This document shows, in pieces, positions 16,167-25,806 of a stretch of 64,000 bases of DNA. The notes beneath the pieces were generated by a model. It worked only from the letters and a program-made list of their open reading frames with translations, did no database searches and had not been told where the DNA came from. The stretch spans positions 94,885 through 158,884 of the forward strand of contig JAFDVS010000071.1 in NCBI GenBank assembly GCA_018268935.1, in the 5' to 3' direction. Origin of the DNA: Acidobacteriota bacterium. Lineage in GTDB: Bacteria > Acidobacteriota > Terriglobia > Bryobacterales > Bryobacteraceae. Positions within the stretch are counted from its first letter, which is position 1; the number at the start of each line of letters is the position of its first letter. Position numbers and translations under genes: made by a program.

Positions 16167-17132
16167 TCAGGCCCGAAGACGCAAGAAAAACCACGATAAC
16201 CCGGTCAGTAGCAGGAAGCAGGCCGTAATCCGCGAGGCCAGCGGAGCAATCGACGAAAAGATCCGCCCCAACCTCGCCAGCAGCATCGCAAACACCGCAA
16301 TCGCCAGTACCTCCGCTACAGCCATCCCCAACAGCACGGGCATCGCCTCATACCCCGTACTCGTCAGATACAGCGCGTAGGAAAGCCCGTGAAACAATCC
16401 CAGCACGGCGGCCACCAGCCACCTCTGCCCCGCGTTCGGCAGCGTCAATATCTCCACCGCCAGGTACGCGATCGTTAACGCTAGCGCCGCTTCCACGAAT
16501 CGTGGAACCGGGTTCCACGCCGTCGCAGGCACAATCAACGCCGAGGCAATCTCGCCTGCCAGGAATGACAGCGAAATCAGAACTAACTCCGTGTTCCGCC
16601 GCGCCGCCAGCGCCAGGCATGCCAGAAACAATACCGCCGCGCCGCTCGAAAATGCCCGCGCGAATCCCGAACCAAATCCCGTCACAAATGTTTCAAACCC
16701 CGTCGGTGGCCGGAACCGGATGGTCGCCTTTGGAGCCGAAAAATCAAAAACCGCCTGATCTGTTTTATCGCCCAGATACGCTCGCAGCAGGTGCACGTGA
16801 TTCGGCACCGTCACGCTGTGGAAGTTGCAAACCACGTCCAGTTGCTCCACCGGGGCAGGGAACTCATACACCGCCTTGCAGCGGAACGACGCGTCGTTCT
16901 TATCCTCCGCGCACGATTTCTCCACCAGCCTCGCGTCCGCCCCTCCACTCGAGAAGCGGATGCTCTCAAACAGCATCTTCTCCGGCGCGGGCACATGCTG
17001 GATCTCGTAGATGGGCATGCGTAATTCGTAGGTAGCGCGATTGCCCTCAATGCGGAAATCCCCACTCGACATGCTGATGACGTGCGCGCCCAATGGCAAC
17101 GCACCCAGCCACAGCACAAATCGCAGACCCAT
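16167..17132 (-). CDS. HupE/UreJ-type membrane protein
   Basis: 321 residues from the ATG overlapping the upstream stop by one base (TGATG); the longer frame upstream lies inside the previous gene. A short signal segment (MGLRFVLWLGALPLGAHVIS) is followed by an extracytoplasmic beta-rich region to about 155 and then about seven hydrophobic segments. FHGLSYALYL matches the F-H-G-L motif of HupE/UreJ_2 proteins, proposed nickel/cobalt or accessory transporters. The periplasmic domain contains IYEIQHVPAPEKML. No hydrogenase or urease genes are nearby, so its partner is unclear. Confidence 0.78.
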   Translation of the reverse strand: MGLRFVLWLGALPLGAHVISMSSGDFRIEGNRATYELRMPIYEIQHVPAPEKMLFESIRFSSGGADARLVEKSCAEDKNDASFRCKAVYEFPAPVEQLDVVCNFHSVTVPNHVHLLRAYLGDKTDQAVFDFSAPKATIRFRPPTGFETFVTGFGSGFARAFSSGAAVLFLACLALAARRNTELVLISLSFLAGEIASALIVPATAWNPVPRFVEAALALTIAYLAVEILTLPNAGQRWLVAAVLGLFHGLSYALYLTSTGYEAMPVLLGMAVAEVLAIAVFAMLLARLGRIFSSIAPLASRITACFLLLTGLSWFFLRLRA

Positions 17133-17863
17133 CACGCGGATTGTTCGGCGCTCACCGGCGGGTTGTAATAGATGATCCGTTTGCAGGACTCGCAGAAGTT
17201 TACACCATCGCCGCCGCCTCGCAGGTCCTGCATTACTTGTGGACGGATGATCATGTGGCACACGCTGCAGCTTCCATCCACCGCTTCCGCCACCGCGATG
17301 CCGCCCGGGCGCTTCCGCAGCCGTTCATACTGCGTGTAGTATTCCTTGCCCACCTGGCTCACAATCTGCTGGCGCTCCGCCTTGATGGTGGCCAGTTCCT
17401 GCATGTGCGACGCCGTCGTCTGCTTCGCCGCCTGCTTCTCTGTTTCCACCTGCTTCGACTCCCCGGCCAGCGCGGCTTCCGCTGCCTTCACGTTCTTGTC
17501 CAGCCGCTCAGACTCGGTCATCAGATCGAGAATCCGATCCTCGAAGCGCCGGATTTCCTTCTCGCAAAAATCAATCTCGTGCTGGAAAGCGCGGTATTGC
17601 TCGTTCGTCTTCGCCGCCACCATCTGGTCTTTCAACTTCGAGATCTTCTGTTCCTGCACCTTGATATCGTCTTCGCGGCTCTTTCGCTCCTTTCCGTTGG
17701 CGGCCAGCGCCGCACGGTCCAGTTCCAGACGCTTCTTGTGGGAGTCGAGCTGTTTTTCGATTTCAGCGATGCGCTTCGGCAGCGCCGCCACTTCTCGCTC
17801 GAGCTCCACGGTGCGGGAATCGAGGCTTTGCAACTTGAGGACTAGGGAAAGATCGGGACTCAT
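17132..17863 (-). CDS. Coiled-coil C4 zinc-ribbon protein (CdsZ/FlgZ-like)
   Basis: 243 residues. Residues 1-175 form a long antiparallel coiled coil (LDSRTVELEREVAALPKRIAEI...), ending in a C4 zinc ribbon: CSVC (about 202-205) and CESC (about 223-226) followed by KRIIYYNPP. This is the architecture of the HP0958/Rv2229c/CdsZ family, where the ribbon binds nucleic acid or protein partners. Start at the ATG giving MSPDLSLVLKLQSLD, the conserved N-terminus; eight upstream residues are excluded. Coupled to the HupE-like gene by a one-base stop/start overlap. Cytoplasmic. Confidence 0.88.
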   Translation of the reverse strand: MSPDLSLVLKLQSLDSRTVELEREVAALPKRIAEIEKQLDSHKKRLELDRAALAANGKERKSREDDIKVQEQKISKLKDQMVAAKTNEQYRAFQHEIDFCEKEIRRFEDRILDLMTESERLDKNVKAAEAALAGESKQVETEKQAAKQTTASHMQELATIKAERQQIVSQVGKEYYTQYERLRKRPGGIAVAEAVDGSCSVCHMIIRPQVMQDLRGGGDGVNFCESCKRIIYYNPPVSAEQSA

Positions 17864-17870
17864 CGTAAAT

Positions 17871-19484
17871 CTACTGGATTGTAACACCCCTGCGCCTCAA
17901 CCTTCGCATCACAGGATTCCCCAGTGCTCGAAATGCGGGCTCCAACTCCGGAATATCCAGCAGCTTCGCGACGTAATAAAACACAATCAAGCCAACCGGG
18001 ATCGTCAGCGCCAGGTCCGCCAGGTAAGCCGTGCGCGTCACGCCCAGCCACTCCGCCACCAACGCATTGAGGCCTGCCACTACGATCCCCATCGCCATCG
18101 CCGCCACTACCACCTTCCACACGCTCGCCACCAACGCCCGCCCATAGATGCCCCCCAGCTTCGATCGCAGGATCAGGAACAGCACCAGGAAATTGAACAG
18201 TGCGACCAGCGACGTAGCCAGCGCCAGCCCCGCATGTCCCGCCCCGGCGCGATGAATCATGTACGCCGCCGCCAGGTAGTTGATCACCACCGAAGCCATC
18301 GACACCAGCATCGGTGTCCGCGCGTCATTCAACGCATAGAACGCCGGAGTCAACACCTTGATCCCGGCATAGCCCAGCAGCCCGATGGCGAAGTACGACA
18401 GCGCGGCCGCGGTTTGCTGCGTGTCATAGAGTTCGAATTCGCCGCCCTGGTAGATCGCGCCGATGATGCTCTTGCCCAGCACCGTCAACCCAACCGAAGA
18501 CGGCACCGTCAGCAGCAGCACCGTCGCCAGCGCCCGCGACAACGTGCGCCGGAATTCATCGAAGTTGCCGCTCGCCGCACTGCGCGAAATCGCGGGCAGA
18601 GTGGCCGTCGCCATCGCCACGCCAAATAAGCCCAGTGGCAATTGCATGAAGCGGAATGCGCATCCCAGCCAGCTCACCGGCCCATTGGCCCCGCGCACTG
18701 CGTCCACCAGCGACGACGCGAAGTTCGTGTTTACCACCACATTGATCTGCACCGCCGCCGACCCCAGTATCGCCGGCCCCATCAGGCTGATGATCCGCCG
18801 CAGGCCCGGATCGTTCCAGTCGATCATCGGCCGGAATCCGAACCCCGTGCGCAGCAGGCTCGGGATCTGCCAGATCAATTGCAGCGCTCCGCCCAGCACC
18901 ACGCCATACGCCATTCCTTCAATCCGGCTCAGGCCGATGTATGGCCCCAGCAATACTCCGATGAACAACCCGAATCCCACTGAACCCACATTGAACATCG
19001 TTGACGCCAGCGCAGGCACACCGAAGATGCCGCACGAATTCAGCACGCCCATCGCTTGTGCGGCCAGCGCCACCAGCAGCAGGAACGGGAACATGATCCG
19101 TGTCATGGTGACGGCCAGCTCAAACTTGCCGGGGATCTGATGAAAGCCCGGCGCCATCAGATCCACCAGTGCCGGCGCGAAGATCGCACCCAACATGCAG
19201 AACCCGCCCACCACAAGAATGATCGCCGTCGCCACCAGATTAGAAAGCGCCGCAGCCTCTTCCTTGCTCCGCTTGGAGAGGTACTCGGTGAAGATCGGCA
19301 CGAACGCCGAAGAGAGCGCCCCTTCGGCGAACAGATCCCGCGTCAGGTTGGGAATGCGAAAGCCCAGCAGGAAGGCGTCATACGCCAAACCCGCGCCAAA
19401 CAGGCGCGCCATCACGATTTCCCGCACCAATCCCGTGATGCGGCTCGTCGCGATTGCGACCGAGGCCACCCCCGCCGAACGCAC
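17871..19484 (-). CDS. murJ: Lipid II flippase MurJ
   Basis: 537 residues with about 14 hydrophobic helices of the MOP exporter fold. Diagnostic segments are SRITGLVREIVMARLFG, YDAFLLGFRIPNLTRDLFAEGALSSAFVP and IYQGGEF. MurJ flips the lipid-linked peptidoglycan precursor across the inner membrane. The start is a GTG at 19484; upstream in this frame a TGA lies inside the M20 peptidase gene and there is no other start, so GTG is the only reasonable choice. Order with the peptidase upstream suggests co-transcription. The next gene starts 8 bp after the stop. Confidence 0.95.
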   Translation of the reverse strand: MRSAGVASVAIATSRITGLVREIVMARLFGAGLAYDAFLLGFRIPNLTRDLFAEGALSSAFVPIFTEYLSKRSKEEAAALSNLVATAIILVVGGFCMLGAIFAPALVDLMAPGFHQIPGKFELAVTMTRIMFPFLLLVALAAQAMGVLNSCGIFGVPALASTMFNVGSVGFGLFIGVLLGPYIGLSRIEGMAYGVVLGGALQLIWQIPSLLRTGFGFRPMIDWNDPGLRRIISLMGPAILGSAAVQINVVVNTNFASSLVDAVRGANGPVSWLGCAFRFMQLPLGLFGVAMATATLPAISRSAASGNFDEFRRTLSRALATVLLLTVPSSVGLTVLGKSIIGAIYQGGEFELYDTQQTAAALSYFAIGLLGYAGIKVLTPAFYALNDARTPMLVSMASVVINYLAAAYMIHRAGAGHAGLALATSLVALFNFLVLFLILRSKLGGIYGRALVASVWKVVVAAMAMGIVVAGLNALVAEWLGVTRTAYLADLALTIPVGLIVFYYVAKLLDIPELEPAFRALGNPVMRRLRRRGVTIQ

Positions 19485-19534
19485 GATCTGTTCCGAAGGG
19501 GAAGTGCCCGAATCTGTGGGTTTGGCGGGCGTGG

Positions 19535-20908
19535 CTACGCTCCGTACCGCTCAAAGAAATGAGCGATCGTCACAATGCCCGTGTAATAGTTCTTCAGGCA
19601 ATACTTCTCGTTCGGCGAATGCAGCCCGTCATCGGGCAGGCCGAAGCCCATCAACACCGTGGGTATTCCCAGGTGCTCGGCGAAGTCGCCGACAATCGGG
19701 ATCGAGCCGCCGGACCGCGTGAACACCGTCGGCCGTCCCATCACCTTGCCGAATACTTCCGCCGCCGTGGCAATCGCCGGGTGGCTCGGATTCACAACAA
19801 GTCCGGGCCCGCCGTTTAAAACACGAAGCTCCATTTTTGTTCCAGCCGGCGCATTCGCTTCCACAAACTTGCGGAATGCTTCTATCACCTTCCCCGGATC
19901 CTGATCGGGCACCAGCCGCAGACTCACCTTCGCCGTCGCTTTTGCGGGAATTACCGTCTTCGAACCGGCCCCGGTGAAGCCTCCGGCGATGCCGTGCACT
20001 TCCAGCGTCGGCCGCGCCCAGATGCGCTCCAACACCGTATAGCCCGGCTCTCCGGTGAGTGCCGTCGATCCCACTTCGTTCTTCAAAAACGATGCTTCCT
20101 CAAACGGCAGCGTATCCCAGCTCTCCAACTCCGTCGCATCCGGCCGCTTCACGTCGTCGTAGATGCCCGGAATCTGAATGACACCGTTGGAATCCTTCGC
20201 CTTCGCCAGCAGTTCCACCAGCGCGAACACTGCGTTCGGAGCGGCGCCGCCGTAGAGCCCCGAATGCAGATCGCGCATCGTCGCCGTGCACTCCACCTCC
20301 GTGTAGATCAGCCCGCGCAAGCCGATGCAAAGTGTCGGAATGCCCTCCGCATAGAGAGCCGTATCGGACACCAGCGCCACGTCGGCCTTCAGTTTCTCTT
20401 TGTGCTGCGGAACGTACTTCGCGATCGATGCTCCGCCCACTTCCTCCTCGCCTTCGATGAGGAACTTCACGTTCACCGGCAGCTTGCCGCCATGCAGCGC
20501 GCGCAGCGTTTCCACGGCCTTGATGTGCATGTACATCTGGCCCTTGTCGTCGGCCGATCCACGCGCATAGATGTTGCCATCGCGCAGCGTTGGCTCAAAC
20601 GGCGGTGTGTGCCACAACTCCAGCGGATCGGGCGGCTGCACATCGTAGTGCCCGTAGCAGAGCACCGTGGGCTTGCCCGGAGCATGAAGCCAGTCCGCAT
20701 ACACCAGCGGATGCTTCGCCGTCGGGATGATCTCCACATGGTCGAGCCCCGCCGCTGTAAGCTTCGCCGCGACAAACTCGGCGGCGCGCTGCACGTCGCC
20801 TTTGTGTTCAGGAAGCGTGCTGATGCTGGGGATTCGAAGGAATTCGTTCAGCTCGTCGAGGAACCGCGCCTCGTTTTGACGGACGTAGGTTTCAATAGTG
20901 CCGGTCAT
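19535..20908 (-). CDS. M20 family dipeptidase (CNDP/DUG1-like)
   Basis: 457-residue cytoplasmic metallopeptidase. Two-zinc site residues: H87 and D89 in GHYDVQPPD, D120 in GSADDKGQ, and the catalytic/bridging glutamates in LIEGEEEVGG (152-158); SGGSIPIV and GFGLPDDGLHSPNE close the catalytic domain. The dimerisation lid lies at about 210-370 (TMRDLHSGLYGGAAPNA). The group cleaves dipeptides and small peptides. It precedes murJ by about 50 bp on the same strand; no functional link to flipping is known. Confidence 0.93.
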   Translation of the reverse strand: MTGTIETYVRQNEARFLDELNEFLRIPSISTLPEHKGDVQRAAEFVAAKLTAAGLDHVEIIPTAKHPLVYADWLHAPGKPTVLCYGHYDVQPPDPLELWHTPPFEPTLRDGNIYARGSADDKGQMYMHIKAVETLRALHGGKLPVNVKFLIEGEEEVGGASIAKYVPQHKEKLKADVALVSDTALYAEGIPTLCIGLRGLIYTEVECTATMRDLHSGLYGGAAPNAVFALVELLAKAKDSNGVIQIPGIYDDVKRPDATELESWDTLPFEEASFLKNEVGSTALTGEPGYTVLERIWARPTLEVHGIAGGFTGAGSKTVIPAKATAKVSLRLVPDQDPGKVIEAFRKFVEANAPAGTKMELRVLNGGPGLVVNPSHPAIATAAEVFGKVMGRPTVFTRSGGSIPIVGDFAEHLGIPTVLMGFGLPDDGLHSPNEKYCLKNYYTGIVTIAHFFERYGA

Positions 20909-20943
20909 GGGAATCGTGCACTATTATAGCGGCCAACGCTGCG

Positions 20944-21537
20944 TCACTTCTTGGGAAACGCGGGGTGCGCCTTCAACTCTTCGATCTGTGCCGTGTGCCG
21001 CATGGAGTGCGCGGAAACAAGAATCCAGTACTGATAGACATCGGTGGGTGTTGCTCCTTCCGAGGAGCGCGACCGCAACGGGTCCTGCGTCTGCCCGATG
21101 TAGTCGAGCGTCTTCTGCCGCCGTACCAGAAACTCACCCGCGGCCGTCTCCAGCGTGGGCCACTGGTTCGTTGGGATCAGCATCTCCGGAGCCTTCGCCT
21201 TCTTGCTCCGGTCCGTGATGCGAGCCGCGAACGCCTTGTCTCCATCCGGGTTCGCGGTGGCGATCCGCGGCCGCTCTGGCCCGGCCAGCATCTTCTTCGT
21301 CGCTTCCTGGAAGTAGCCCTCGGTGAGGATCAGATGCTCCAGCACGTTGGCGATCGACCATGTGGCCGCATCGGGTTTGAAGTTCCATTGCTCCGCGGTC
21401 ACCCCTTCAATCGCGGCCAGCAGATTGCTGCGCGACGTCTCCATGTGCTCCTTCAGCCACGCGCGTTCCTCGGCGGACATCGCGCCTTCCTGGCCGAACA
21501 GCGCCGAACTCATCACCAGCAGAATTCCCAGCCGCAT
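20944..21537 (-). CDS. DinB family protein, exported
   Basis: 197 residues from the ATG opening a signal peptide (MRLGILLVMSSALFGQ). The DinB/YfiT four-helix bundle is visible, with metal-ligand histidines in NVLEHLILTEGYF and HSMRHTAQIEEL. DinB-like proteins include thiol-dependent metalloenzymes and many of unknown role. Upstream frame extension to 21573 is rejected because it would add a non-signal N-terminus overlapping the divergent gene. About 34 AT-rich bases separate it from the CoA ligase start. Confidence 0.82.
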   Translation of the reverse strand: MRLGILLVMSSALFGQEGAMSAEERAWLKEHMETSRSNLLAAIEGVTAEQWNFKPDAATWSIANVLEHLILTEGYFQEATKKMLAGPERPRIATANPDGDKAFAARITDRSKKAKAPEMLIPTNQWPTLETAAGEFLVRRQKTLDYIGQTQDPLRSRSSEGATPTDVYQYWILVSAHSMRHTAQIEELKAHPAFPKK

Positions 21538-21571
21538 TCTGGGATTGTAAACTATTAAACATTTGCTGCCC

Positions 21572-23137
21572 ATGAATGTACCGTTAACACCTATCCGATT
21601 CCTCTACCGCGCCATGGACCTGTTCGCGCGCAAGGTAGGCATTGTCTCCGGCGACGTGACCTTGAACTACGGCGAGTTCGGCGCACGCGCCCTGCGCCTC
21701 GCCAACGCTCTGCGCAAGGCTGGAATCGGGAAGGGAGACCGCGTTGCCTTCCTCAGCTTCAACAATCATCAGTTGATGGAAGGCTACTATGGTGTCCCCA
21801 TCGCGGGCGGCATCGTCATGCCGTTAAACGTGCGCCTCTCCATTCAGGAACTCGTGCCGATTCTCAATCACTCCGGTGCGAAGTTCGTCATTTATGAAGA
21901 CGACTTCCTGCCCATCGTGGAGCAGTTGAAGGCCTGCTGCGGCGATGTGCAGCGCTTCCTCAACATGCAGGATTACGAAGGGCTGCTGGCCACTGCCGGG
22001 CCCGATTACATCGACTTCATGGACATCGATGAGAACAGCGCCGCTGAACTGTTCTACACCAGCGGCAGCACAGGCACACCGAAGGGCGTGATGCTCAGCC
22101 ATCGCACGCTCTATCTGCATGCACTGTCCGTGGCGACGTTGCTCTCCGATGCCGATCACTTGGTCGATCTCCACACCATCCCGCTGTTTCACGCCAACGG
22201 CTGGGGCCGTCCGCAGACATCGACAATGGTGGGCAGCAAGCAGGTGATGGTGCGGCGCTTTGAACCCACAGGAGTGTTCCAGTTGATCCAGCAGCACAAG
22301 GCCACGGAGATGAGCCTGGTGCCCACCATGGCCAATGCCTTGATCAATGCGCCCAATCGCACGCAGTTCGATCTATCCAGCATGAAGCGCATCATGCTGG
22401 GCGGGGCCGCGGCATCGCCGGATCTCGTCTCGCGCATGGAAGCGGCTTTCAATTGCGAGATCCTCTCGGGCTACGGGATGACGGAGACCGCGCCTGTGCT
22501 CACTACGGCTCGCTCAAAGGCTACTGTCGATGAATCGGACCCGAAGGAACGCCATCGCCGCCGTGCCATGGCGGGATGGGCCATCCCTGGATGTGAAGTG
22601 CGGGTGGTTGATGTGAACATGGTCCCTGTGCCTCGCGATAGCACGACGATTGGCGAGGTCGTCGCTCGCGGCGATCAAATCATGAGCGGCTATTTCAAGG
22701 AGCCGGACATCACCGCGGCTACGATCGAGAACGGCTGGATCCACACCGGCGACATGGCGGTGTGGGATGAGGAAGCTTACATTCACATCGTCGATCGCAA
22801 GAAAGAGATCATCATCAGCGGCGGCGAGAACATCTCGTCGATCGAAGTGGAGAAGGCCATCGGCGCCCATCCGGCGGTGTATGAATGCGCGGTGGTGCCG
22901 GCCCCCGATGAGCGCTGGGGCGAAGTGCCGGCGGCTATTGTGGTGTTGAAGCCGGGGCATGAATTGGATGCCGAGACGCTTACCGACTTCCTCTCTGCTT
23001 CACTCGGCCGGTTCAAGCTTCCGCGGATCATCGAGTTTCGTGAGGAGCAATTGCCGAAGACCGGCACAGGCAAGATCCGCAAGCTGATCTTGAAGGAGAA
23101 GTTCTGGGCCGGCCGCGAGAAGCGGGTGCAGGGCTAG
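21572..23137 (+). CDS. Long-chain fatty-acid/acyl-CoA ligase
   Basis: 521 residues of the ANL adenylate-forming superfamily. ATP loop YTSGSTGTPKG (162-172), A5 motif GYGMTE, A7 YIHIVDRKKEIIISGGENISS and the C-terminal catalytic lysine in KTGTGKIRK. It activates a carboxylic acid via acyl-AMP and loads CoA; the sequence most resembles medium/long-chain ligases, but chain length cannot be read. ATG at 21572 chosen over an upstream TTG at 21563. First gene of a run of five with overlapping or closely spaced ends to 26921. Confidence 0.92.
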   Translation: MNVPLTPIRFLYRAMDLFARKVGIVSGDVTLNYGEFGARALRLANALRKAGIGKGDRVAFLSFNNHQLMEGYYGVPIAGGIVMPLNVRLSIQELVPILNHSGAKFVIYEDDFLPIVEQLKACCGDVQRFLNMQDYEGLLATAGPDYIDFMDIDENSAAELFYTSGSTGTPKGVMLSHRTLYLHALSVATLLSDADHLVDLHTIPLFHANGWGRPQTSTMVGSKQVMVRRFEPTGVFQLIQQHKATEMSLVPTMANALINAPNRTQFDLSSMKRIMLGGAAASPDLVSRMEAAFNCEILSGYGMTETAPVLTTARSKATVDESDPKERHRRRAMAGWAIPGCEVRVVDVNMVPVPRDSTTIGEVVARGDQIMSGYFKEPDITAATIENGWIHTGDMAVWDEEAYIHIVDRKKEIIISGGENISSIEVEKAIGAHPAVYECAVVPAPDERWGEVPAAIVVLKPGHELDAETLTDFLSASLGRFKLPRIIEFREEQLPKTGTGKIRKLILKEKFWAGREKRVQG

Positions 23138-23907
23138 TGATCTCGCTGAAGCTTCATTGCGATCCCGATGCGAAGGAGGAGTTGATCGCCGAACTCTACG
23201 CTGCCGGCACAACGGGCATCGTGGAGGAGGACTCGTTCCTCGAAGCCTTCTTCGACACCGAGGCCGAAGGGCGGGCGGCGGCGGAGACCTTCGCGGCTCA
23301 TAGCCCCGAGTGGGTGGATCATGGCCAGCGGGACTATGTCGCCGAGGTGCAGGCGCAGTGGAAGCCGCAGCCCGTTGGCGAGCGCTTCTGGCTGGCCGCG
23401 CCGTGGGATGAAACGCCGGCGCCGGAAGGGCGGCTGCGCATTGAATATCAGGCGGGCATGGCCTGCGGCAGCGGAGTGCATCCTTGCACGCGGCTGTGTC
23501 TGGCTGCTCTGGAAACTGCTGTGCGGCCGGGCTGTGCTGTGCTCGATGTCGGCGTTGGTTCGGGCATTCTGCTGATGGCCGCCGAGCAGCTAGGGGCGCG
23601 CGCGCTGATGGGTTGCGACATCGATCATGACTCGGTGGTCATCGCGGCTCAGGTCATTCCGCAGGCCGTCTTGTTCACGGGTTCGCTGCGCTCGGTGCGC
23701 GATGCGAGCTTCGATGTGGTCATCGCCAACATCAGCTCAGTGGCGGCGGAGGACCTGCATACCGACCTCGTGCGTGTGTGCCGTCCCGGCGGTACGATTC
23801 TGGTCTCGGGGTTCCGGAGCGGCGATTGGCCTGAGGGCTACGATGGAGAGCGCTTGGAACTGGAAGGCTGGGCCGCTATTCGCGATACAATCTCCACTTC
23901 GAGATGA
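23137..23907 (+). CDS. PrmA-like methyltransferase
   Basis: 256 residues beginning at a GTG that shares one base with the previous stop. The C-terminal domain is a Rossmann methyltransferase with VLDVGVGSGILLMAA (motif I, 136-150), CDIDHDSV and VIANISS in the position of the PrmA NILA-type motif; the N-terminal about 90 residues match the PrmA substrate-recognition domain. ACGSGVHPCT replaces the usual AFGTGxHxTT, so activity on ribosomal protein L11 is probable but not certain. Stop overlaps the next start by 4 bp. Confidence 0.83.
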   Translation: MISLKLHCDPDAKEELIAELYAAGTTGIVEEDSFLEAFFDTEAEGRAAAETFAAHSPEWVDHGQRDYVAEVQAQWKPQPVGERFWLAAPWDETPAPEGRLRIEYQAGMACGSGVHPCTRLCLAALETAVRPGCAVLDVGVGSGILLMAAEQLGARALMGCDIDHDSVVIAAQVIPQAVLFTGSLRSVRDASFDVVIANISSVAAEDLHTDLVRVCRPGGTILVSGFRSGDWPEGYDGERLELEGWAAIRDTISTSR

Positions 23908-24965
23908 AGAACTACAAGATCCAAACGATTGCCGGCGATGGGATTGGCGAAGAGGTCACCTCGTGCGCCATGCGCGTGCTGGAGAAGGCTGCCGCGCGAT
24001 TCGGCTTCGGCATTGCATTCGAAGAGCATGACTGGGGTTCGGAGTATTACTTCCAGCATGGGCGCATGATGCCTGCGAATGGTATCGAGACGCTGCGCAA
24101 GGCCGATGCGATTCTGCTGGGCGCCGTGGGTCATCCCGACATTCCCGATCATGTCACGCTGCATGGGCTTCTGTTGCCCATCCGGCGCAACTTCGATCAG
24201 TACGCCAACGTGCGCCCTGCCGTACTCTACCAGGGTGTCTCATCGCCATTGAAAGGCTATCCGCCGCGCGAGATCGATATGATCGTCGTGCGCGAGAACA
24301 CCGAAGGCGAGTATGCCCCGGTGGGCGGCTTCGTGCATCAGCATCATGCCGATGAGGTGGCGGTGCAGACATCGGTGTTCACCCGCCATGGCTGCGAGCG
24401 CGTGATCCGCTTTGCCTTTGAGCTGGCGCGCAAGCGAAACGGCAAGCGGAAGGTCACCAGCGTCACCAAGTCGAATGCACAGGCCTACAGCATGGTGCTG
24501 TGGGATCGCGTGTTCCAGCGAGTGGCGGATGAGTTCTCCGACATCGAGACGGAGTCTTTGCTTGTTGATGCCGCGGCAATGAACTTTGTGCGGCGGCCCG
24601 ATAGCTTCGATGTCGTGGTGGCCTCGAATCTGTTCGGTGATATCCTCAGCGATGTTTCGGCGATTGTGGCCGGGTCGATCGGCCTGGCGGCGAGCGCCAA
24701 CATCGATCCCACTCGCAAGAACCCTTCGTTGTTTGAGCCGGTGCATGGTTCGGCGCCGGACATCATGGGGCGGGGAATTGCGAACCCGCTGGCGGCGATT
24801 CTTTCGGCTTCGATGATGCTCGATCATCTGGGCGAAGCGGAGGCCGCTATGGCCATCGACAAGGCCATCCGCGCCGTACTGCGCGAAGGCGCAGTAAAGA
24901 CTGCCGACCTCGGCGGCAGCAGCACGTCGAGCGAAGTGCGCGAAGCCATCATCTCCAGGTTGTGA
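23904..24965 (+). CDS. Tartrate/isopropylmalate-type dehydrogenase
   Basis: 353 residues of the isocitrate/isopropylmalate dehydrogenase family: IAGDGIGEEV start, VRENTEGEY, KSNAQAYSMVLWD, and the metal/NAD-binding NLFGDILSD and FEPVHGSAPDI motifs. The sequence most resembles tartrate dehydrogenase/decarboxylase, which oxidises beta-hydroxy acids with NAD+ and a divalent cation; specificity within the family cannot be settled by eye. ATGA overlap with the methyltransferase upstream; the TIM-barrel gene follows 7 bp later. Confidence 0.9.
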   Translation: MKNYKIQTIAGDGIGEEVTSCAMRVLEKAAARFGFGIAFEEHDWGSEYYFQHGRMMPANGIETLRKADAILLGAVGHPDIPDHVTLHGLLLPIRRNFDQYANVRPAVLYQGVSSPLKGYPPREIDMIVVRENTEGEYAPVGGFVHQHHADEVAVQTSVFTRHGCERVIRFAFELARKRNGKRKVTSVTKSNAQAYSMVLWDRVFQRVADEFSDIETESLLVDAAAMNFVRRPDSFDVVVASNLFGDILSDVSAIVAGSIGLAASANIDPTRKNPSLFEPVHGSAPDIMGRGIANPLAAILSASMMLDHLGEAEAAMAIDKAIRAVLREGAVKTADLGGSSTSSEVREAIISRL

Positions 24966-24972
24966 GGTAGCC

Positions 24973-25806
24973 ATGAAGCTTTCCCTTTCTGTCCGCATCG
25001 CCGAAGCCTTCGATAACAAGGAGCGCAGCAACATGCCGTTCGGCGAGATGCTGCAACTGGCCTTGAAGTATGGGTTCCAGGCGATGTGCTTCCGCGCCTC
25101 GGTGGCGGGCATCCATACGCCGCTGGAAGTAGTGCGGGACTACCGGGCGCAACTGGATGCAGCGAAGCTGCAGGTGAGCATGATCACCGGCGACTTCGCG
25201 GTGCCCAACAACAACGACAATGGTCCGGACGGGCTGCGCCACATCAAGCCCTATCTCGACCTTGCCGCGGAACTGCGGGCGCCGCTGATCCGTGTTTGCA
25301 TGAAGCAGCAGGAGGACATCTACTGGGCGCAACGCGCTGCTGATGAAGCGGCGGAGCGCGGCATCAAACTCGCTCATCAATCGCATGCATCGAGCCTGTT
25401 TGAGACGCCGGACAATGCGGTGAAGACGCTGCAGGCCATCGGACGGCCGAACTTCGGATTGATCTACGAAGCGGCCAATTGGTTCCTCTGCGGACAGGAG
25501 TATGGGCCCGCTGTGATTGAGCGCATCAAGCCGTGGCTGTTCAATGTGTATGTGCAGAACCACCGGTTGAATCCGCAAGGCGTATCGCCGGTACAAACGT
25601 GGATCAAGGGTCCGGTGCGTGTGGATCACATCGGCATTTGGGAGAAGGACGGCGTTGACTACGACCTGGTGATGAATACGTTCCGCAAGATGCACTATGG
25701 CGGCTACGTCACCGTGCATCAGGCCTTCGCCGGAGTGATGCCAGTAGAAGAGAGCGTGCGGCTGAGTGCGCAGTATCTGAAGCGATTCACGGGAGGTGCG
25801 GCATGA
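24973..25806 (+). CDS. Sugar phosphate isomerase/epimerase (TIM barrel)
   Basis: 277 residues, no signal peptide. Xylose-isomerase-like barrel with KLAHQSHASSLFET, FGLIYEAANW and LFNVYVQNHRL carrying the likely metal ligands (H, E, H) and a final GGYVTVHQAF strand. Family members act on sugars, inosose or hydroxypyruvate. Lies between the dehydrogenase and an oxidoreductase with which it overlaps by 4 bp (ATGA), so the three are likely one catabolic unit. Confidence 0.85.
   Translation: MKLSLSVRIAEAFDNKERSNMPFGEMLQLALKYGFQAMCFRASVAGIHTPLEVVRDYRAQLDAAKLQVSMITGDFAVPNNNDNGPDGLRHIKPYLDLAAELRAPLIRVCMKQQEDIYWAQRAADEAAERGIKLAHQSHASSLFETPDNAVKTLQAIGRPNFGLIYEAANWFLCGQEYGPAVIERIKPWLFNVYVQNHRLNPQGVSPVQTWIKGPVRVDHIGIWEKDGVDYDLVMNTFRKMHYGGYVTVHQAFAGVMPVEESVRLSAQYLKRFTGGAA

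Noticed and set aside
20909..21571. Replication origin at the skew reversal
   Set aside because: No DnaA-box cluster, dnaA or dnaN was found near the AT-rich spacers, so an origin is proposed only as something to test and not listed as a feature.
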